IMG/VR virus record: IMGVR_UViG_3300042563_001898
Location: 1-22,298 of that record
Reading direction: 5' to 3' (one strand)
Source of the DNA: a virus
DNA length: 22,298 nucleotides
Positions 19,909 through 22,298 of this stretch are shown here, piece by piece. The first letter of the stretch is position 1, and each line of letters begins with the position of its first letter. A program made the translations under genes and the position numbers. Below the pieces are notes generated by a model, which was not told the DNA's origin, searched no databases, and worked only from the letters and a program-made list of their open reading frames with translations.

Positions 19909-22298
19909 ATGTCTACTCCATCAAACCTATACGCAGAAAAGGTGTTTGCAGAACACCCTACGGGTTTGTGGGCTCTTGATGATAATGCTGACTATATTTC
20001 TTTAATATCAGAAGCACAAAGAAATCTTGCTAACTGGACGATATACGGGGGAGTTGCTTCTGCATATCCAGAATCGATAGGTGAGCCATTTTCAGATAGT
20101 TATGTTGGAAAGATTACAGCAAATACAATATTAGAAAAGACAGCATCTATAACAGCAATCAGCCCACCAATTGTTAACATATCAAGTTTAAATAAATACT
20201 TAAGAACATTTTCTGTTGGAGGGTATTTTTACTCAGAAAGTTCATACATTTCTGGATTTTCAATTGGGTATCAGTATAGAGACGATACCAGCGGAACAGA
20301 CATAAGACACATAAAAAACTTTGATACCGTTATTAATAGCAATTGGCTTTTTATATCAGAAACCTTTGATGCTCCACCAGAAGACACAGACATAAGAATT
20401 GTTTTTAAGATTAACTTTGTTGGAGACGAAGATCAGCAACATGTCTTTAGAGTAAATGGCATAACACTTGGACAATGGTCAGAAGAGTTTGCATCAACAT
20501 CTCTTGGGACTACGCTGGTAGACATTCCATCAACTATTTCTATTGCCCCACAGAAAGGAATCGTTGCAAAATGTTATGGCTTACAAGAGTTAGATGCTTA
20601 CTATCTAGTGTCAGACAACATGATTAAAGCAAAAAATTCAGGTGTACCACTTGTTTATGGAACTCCTGGACACACAATTTTATATCCAAACAACAACCTT
20701 CCTTCTTTAATAGTTCCAGGCGTAGGCATGTTAAATGATGAAGGTCAATTTAAACAGTACACATTAGAAACATGGTTAAGAATAAACTCTTATACAACAG
20801 AAACAAAAAGGATAATTGGTCCAATAAACTCCACTGATGGAATATATGTAGATGGTCCATCAATAGGTTTAAAGGTAGGTAATGAATATCGTACAAACTA
20901 TGTTGGAGAATGGACAAGGCCTATGCTGGTTCATTTTAAATTGGGTAAAGATGTTGCATCTCTTCTTATAAATGGGCAAGAGGTTATATCAATACCATAC
21001 TCACAAGAGTTAGCAAATTTCCCATCAAAATTAAACGGTAACGGAAAAGATCAAGACTGGATTGGATTTTATGCTTATGATGATATATCTCCAATAGATA
21101 TAGACTGTGTGGGCATATACCCATACCTTGTTTCTTCTCAGGTTGCAAAAAGAAGATATGTCTTTGGTCAGGGTGTTGAAATACCAGAAAACATTAACAC
21201 ATCCTATAGTGGTACATCTGTAACAGTTGACTACTCTTTTGCAAATTACACTGGTAACTATTCTTACCCAAAGACTGGATCATGGAACCAAGGGTTTAGT
21301 GACAACGTATCAACATCAAATAAAAGTCTATCAGTTATATCTCATCCACTTCCAGAAATTGTTTTGTCTACAAAAACAAAGTCTCAACTGTTTGAAGATA
21401 ACAAGGTTGCAAACGCAATTACTGATCAAACAAACTTTTTGTATGACAGCAAAGAGTACTTTTCTTTTAGACCAAACAACTCCTGGGACAATGTTCCTGG
21501 ATATCTATTCTTTGAAAAGTTTGATTTTTTAAACACGCCAATATCAGCATTTTACGGATGCTTTCAGTTAAAAGGAAATGCTACAACTCCACAAATACTT
21601 TTTAAGATCGAAAAAGAAAACACATTAAATTATTTTAAAATTCAGGTTAAAGATAATAAACTTGAATATATAATTCACACAAATGGACAGTCTGAGATAT
21701 TGTATTTTTCTGAACTTTTAGAAAGCAATGAATTCTTTGAGGCGGGGATAAATATTGCAAGGTTTGTTGAGATATTTGGAAACCCAGTATCAGACTTCTT
21801 TGGATCTCTTTCTGACTTAAGGCTTTATGTTGGAGGAGATAGAGGAAATCAAAATACTTTTACTGGAAAGATGTATAACATTGGGTTTGCAACAAAGTTT
21901 AACTTCCAAAAAATAAGGCACCTATTTAATGAGTTTGGAGTTCCTAAACTAAATGAAGACCTTTTCTTTGCTTATCAAAGTAATCAAATTGTTGATATAG
22001 ACGGAGGAGTTGACACAGTGTCTCTCCCACCTTACGGAGGTCTTACAGATGTAGCGCCAGGAGCAATCTCAGGTGGTGGAGTAATCTTATTAGAAGAAGA
22101 TTATTTGATTGAGCACACAGCAAGTTATATGCTAGTTCCAGACACAGTGTTTGATACATACAAGTTAGTTGTTGCTGCAAGTGCTTACTGGGAAGACAAC
22201 ATTCCTTTAACATATTTTGCAGAATCTGTTTTTGATAAAAGAGGAGATCAATATTTTGATCTTGACTTTATTCAATTTAATGTTAATTATCCAATCAC
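19909..22298 (+). CDS. Large concanavalin A/LamG-like virion protein, 3' end outside window
   Basis: Open for 796 codons from ATG 19909 to the window end without a stop, so only the N-terminal part is seen. The opening (NLYAEKVFAEHPTGLWALDD) is typical of phage proteins that carry lectin-like beta-sandwiches. Residues 100-230 and about 280-370 show LamG-like strands, for example TLETWLRINSYTTETKRIIG and a later VASLLINGQEVISI. A third region around 520-660 looks similar (GCFQLKGNATTPQILFKIE, LSDLRLYVGGD, GKMYNIGFA). No signal peptide. A role as a large minor tail or adhesion protein is likely. Arg codons are mainly AGA/AGG, as in the dioxygenase block. Start choice rests on a near-leaderless promoter and absence of an earlier ATG. 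Confidence 0.75.
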   Translation, partial: MSTPSNLYAEKVFAEHPTGLWALDDNADYISLISEAQRNLANWTIYGGVASAYPESIGEPFSDSYVGKITANTILEKTASITAISPPIVNISSLNKYLRTFSVGGYFYSESSYISGFSIGYQYRDDTSGTDIRHIKNFDTVINSNWLFISETFDAPPEDTDIRIVFKINFVGDEDQQHVFRVNGITLGQWSEEFASTSLGTTLVDIPSTISIAPQKGIVAKCYGLQELDAYYLVSDNMIKAKNSGVPLVYGTPGHTILYPNNNLPSLIVPGVGMLNDEGQFKQYTLETWLRINSYTTETKRIIGPINSTDGIYVDGPSIGLKVGNEYRTNYVGEWTRPMLVHFKLGKDVASLLINGQEVISIPYSQELANFPSKLNGNGKDQDWIGFYAYDDISPIDIDCVGIYPYLVSSQVAKRRYVFGQGVEIPENINTSYSGTSVTVDYSFANYTGNYSYPKTGSWNQGFSDNVSTSNKSLSVISHPLPEIVLSTKTKSQLFEDNKVANAITDQTNFLYDSKEYFSFRPNNSWDNVPGYLFFEKFDFLNTPISAFYGCFQLKGNATTPQILFKIEKENTLNYFKIQVKDNKLEYIIHTNGQSEILYFSELLESNEFFEAGINIARFVEIFGNPVSDFFGSLSDLRLYVGGDRGNQNTFTGKMYNIGFATKFNFQKIRHLFNEFGVPKLNEDLFFAYQSNQIVDIDGGVDTVSLPPYGGLTDVAPGAISGGGVILLEEDYLIEHTASYMLVPDTVFDTYKLVVAASAYWEDNIPLTYFAESVFDKRGDQYFDLDFIQFNVNYPI

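Noticed and set aside
21227-21532. 101-codon plus-strand frame within the large structural gene
   Set aside because: It lies in a shifted frame of a continuous, protein-like open frame and has no ribosome-binding site or promoter.

Overview
The window is a low-GC stretch of a tailed-phage (Caudoviricetes) genome: tail-fibre and baseplate-type structural genes, a cell-wall lytic enzyme, a B12-dependent ribonucleotide reductase, and an unusually large block of small oxidoreductases. Almost every gene is on the + strand and genes are tightly packed, often with ATGA or TAATG overlaps. No plasmid, transposon, integrase, CRISPR, rRNA or tRNA signal was seen. Several genes begin about 7 nt downstream of an extended -10 box (TGN-TATAAT) with no ribosome-binding site. 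Such leaderless transcripts are common in Actinobacteria, so an AT-rich (for example aquatic) actinobacterial host is my best guess. That is inference; no gene in the window fixes the host.

Layout. (1) 1-740: a secreted lysozyme/transglycosylase-like protein on the minus strand, with its own terminator and a divergent promoter region. (2) 740-7480: virion proteins. They comprise three small beta-rich proteins, a small protein with a beta-sandwich that recurs in the next gene, an Ala-rich fibre, a short fibre-like protein, a fibre with an Mtd-N-like head and seven His-containing repeats, and a protein made of two Fn3 domains, a 91-residue tract of only Pro and Phe, and a Hint (hedgehog/intein) domain. 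(3) 7503-16489: ten separate Fe(II)/2-oxoglutarate dioxygenases of the prolyl-4-hydroxylase-like type, each with a complete HxD...H triad and a basic 2OG-binding residue. Among them sit two mutually related DUF6065-like proteins and one orphan. (4) 16491-17749: an FkbM-type methyltransferase and a short-chain dehydrogenase, coupled to the end of that block. (5) 17850-19883: an adenosylcobalamin-dependent ribonucleoside-triphosphate reductase with its own promoter. (6) 19909 to the window end: the start of a large concanavalin A/LamG-like structural protein, truncated by the window.

How they may work together. Blocks 3 and 4 look like a tailoring pathway: hydroxylate many positions, methylate a hydroxyl, oxidise or reduce another. 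Two kinds of substrate are suggested by context. One is the Pro/Phe tract of the protein encoded immediately upstream, because the enzymes resemble prolyl hydroxylases. The other is a surface glycan or small molecule. The first dioxygenase gene is preceded by a candidate promoter and by a 12-bp hairpin that would bury its ribosome-binding site, so the block is probably under its own control. The ten-enzyme block beside the Pro/Phe-Hint protein is the part most likely to be a previously undescribed system.
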